Assembly: GCA_016937915.1 (NCBI GenBank)
Contig: JAFGVR010000253.1
Span: forward strand, 1-5,961
Length of the DNA: 5,961 nt
Direction of reading: 5' to 3'
Origin: Campylobacterales bacterium
Lineage (GTDB): Bacteria > Campylobacterota > Campylobacteria > Campylobacterales > Sulfurimonadaceae
Shown here: positions 5,935 to 5,961 of the stretch, piece after piece
How the letters are laid out: every line of letters starts with the position of its first letter
Numbering within the stretch: position 1 is the first letter of the stretch
Position numbers and translations under genes: made by a program
Notes under the pieces: model-generated
Database searches by the model: none
What the model was told of the DNA's origin: nothing
What the model saw: only the letters and a program-made list of their open reading frames with translations

Positions 5935-5961
5935 AAGTCACATCGCATCAAATCTTGTAAA

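Overview
The window is AT-rich and holds three ordinary bacterial genes plus one short accessory patch. Lysine-, asparagine- and isoleucine-rich proteins, a Cache-domain chemoreceptor and the overall gene style suggest a free-living Campylobacterota (Sulfurimonas/Sulfurovum/Arcobacter-like). This assignment is inference from style; no rRNA or marker gene is present to prove it.

Layout. (1) At 74-1987 (+) lies a full chemoreceptor: membrane segment, double-Cache-type periplasmic sensor, second membrane segment, HAMP and MCP signalling domain. It starts at a GTG with almost no cytoplasmic N-terminus. A two-tier hairpin (1995-2041) follows its stop codon. (2) The segment 2039-3294 is the accessory patch. 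It contains a ribbon-helix-helix antitoxin gene (2108-2341), a RelE/ParE-type toxin broken after about 30 codons (2338-2460), two inverted copies of a hairpin repeat (2428-2525 and 3191-3260), and between them an AT-richer gene for a small secreted protein of unknown function (2543-3109, -). A 19-base direct repeat with one mismatch (2039-2057 and 3276-3294) brackets the patch; its right copy is the last codons and stop of recQ. (3) At 3276-5063 (-) lies an intact RecQ helicase. (4) At 5118-5885 (-) lies an exported glucosaminidase-like peptidoglycan hydrolase, 55 bases upstream of recQ and probably co-transcribed with it.

Reading of the whole. The simplest history is that the chemoreceptor and recQ once converged directly on the hairpin at 1995-2041. 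An accessory segment of about 1.24 kb then entered at the 3' end of recQ and left a copy of that end beside the chemoreceptor. Within the segment, a REPIN-like repeat disrupted the toxin and left an orphan antitoxin. The two repeat copies differ in their first hairpin mostly by pairing-preserving changes, which argues that the folded form matters. I see no transposase, integrase, CRISPR array or RNA gene. The most unusual material is the repeat pair, the bracketing direct repeat and the unknown secreted protein; I do not see a complete new multi-gene system.
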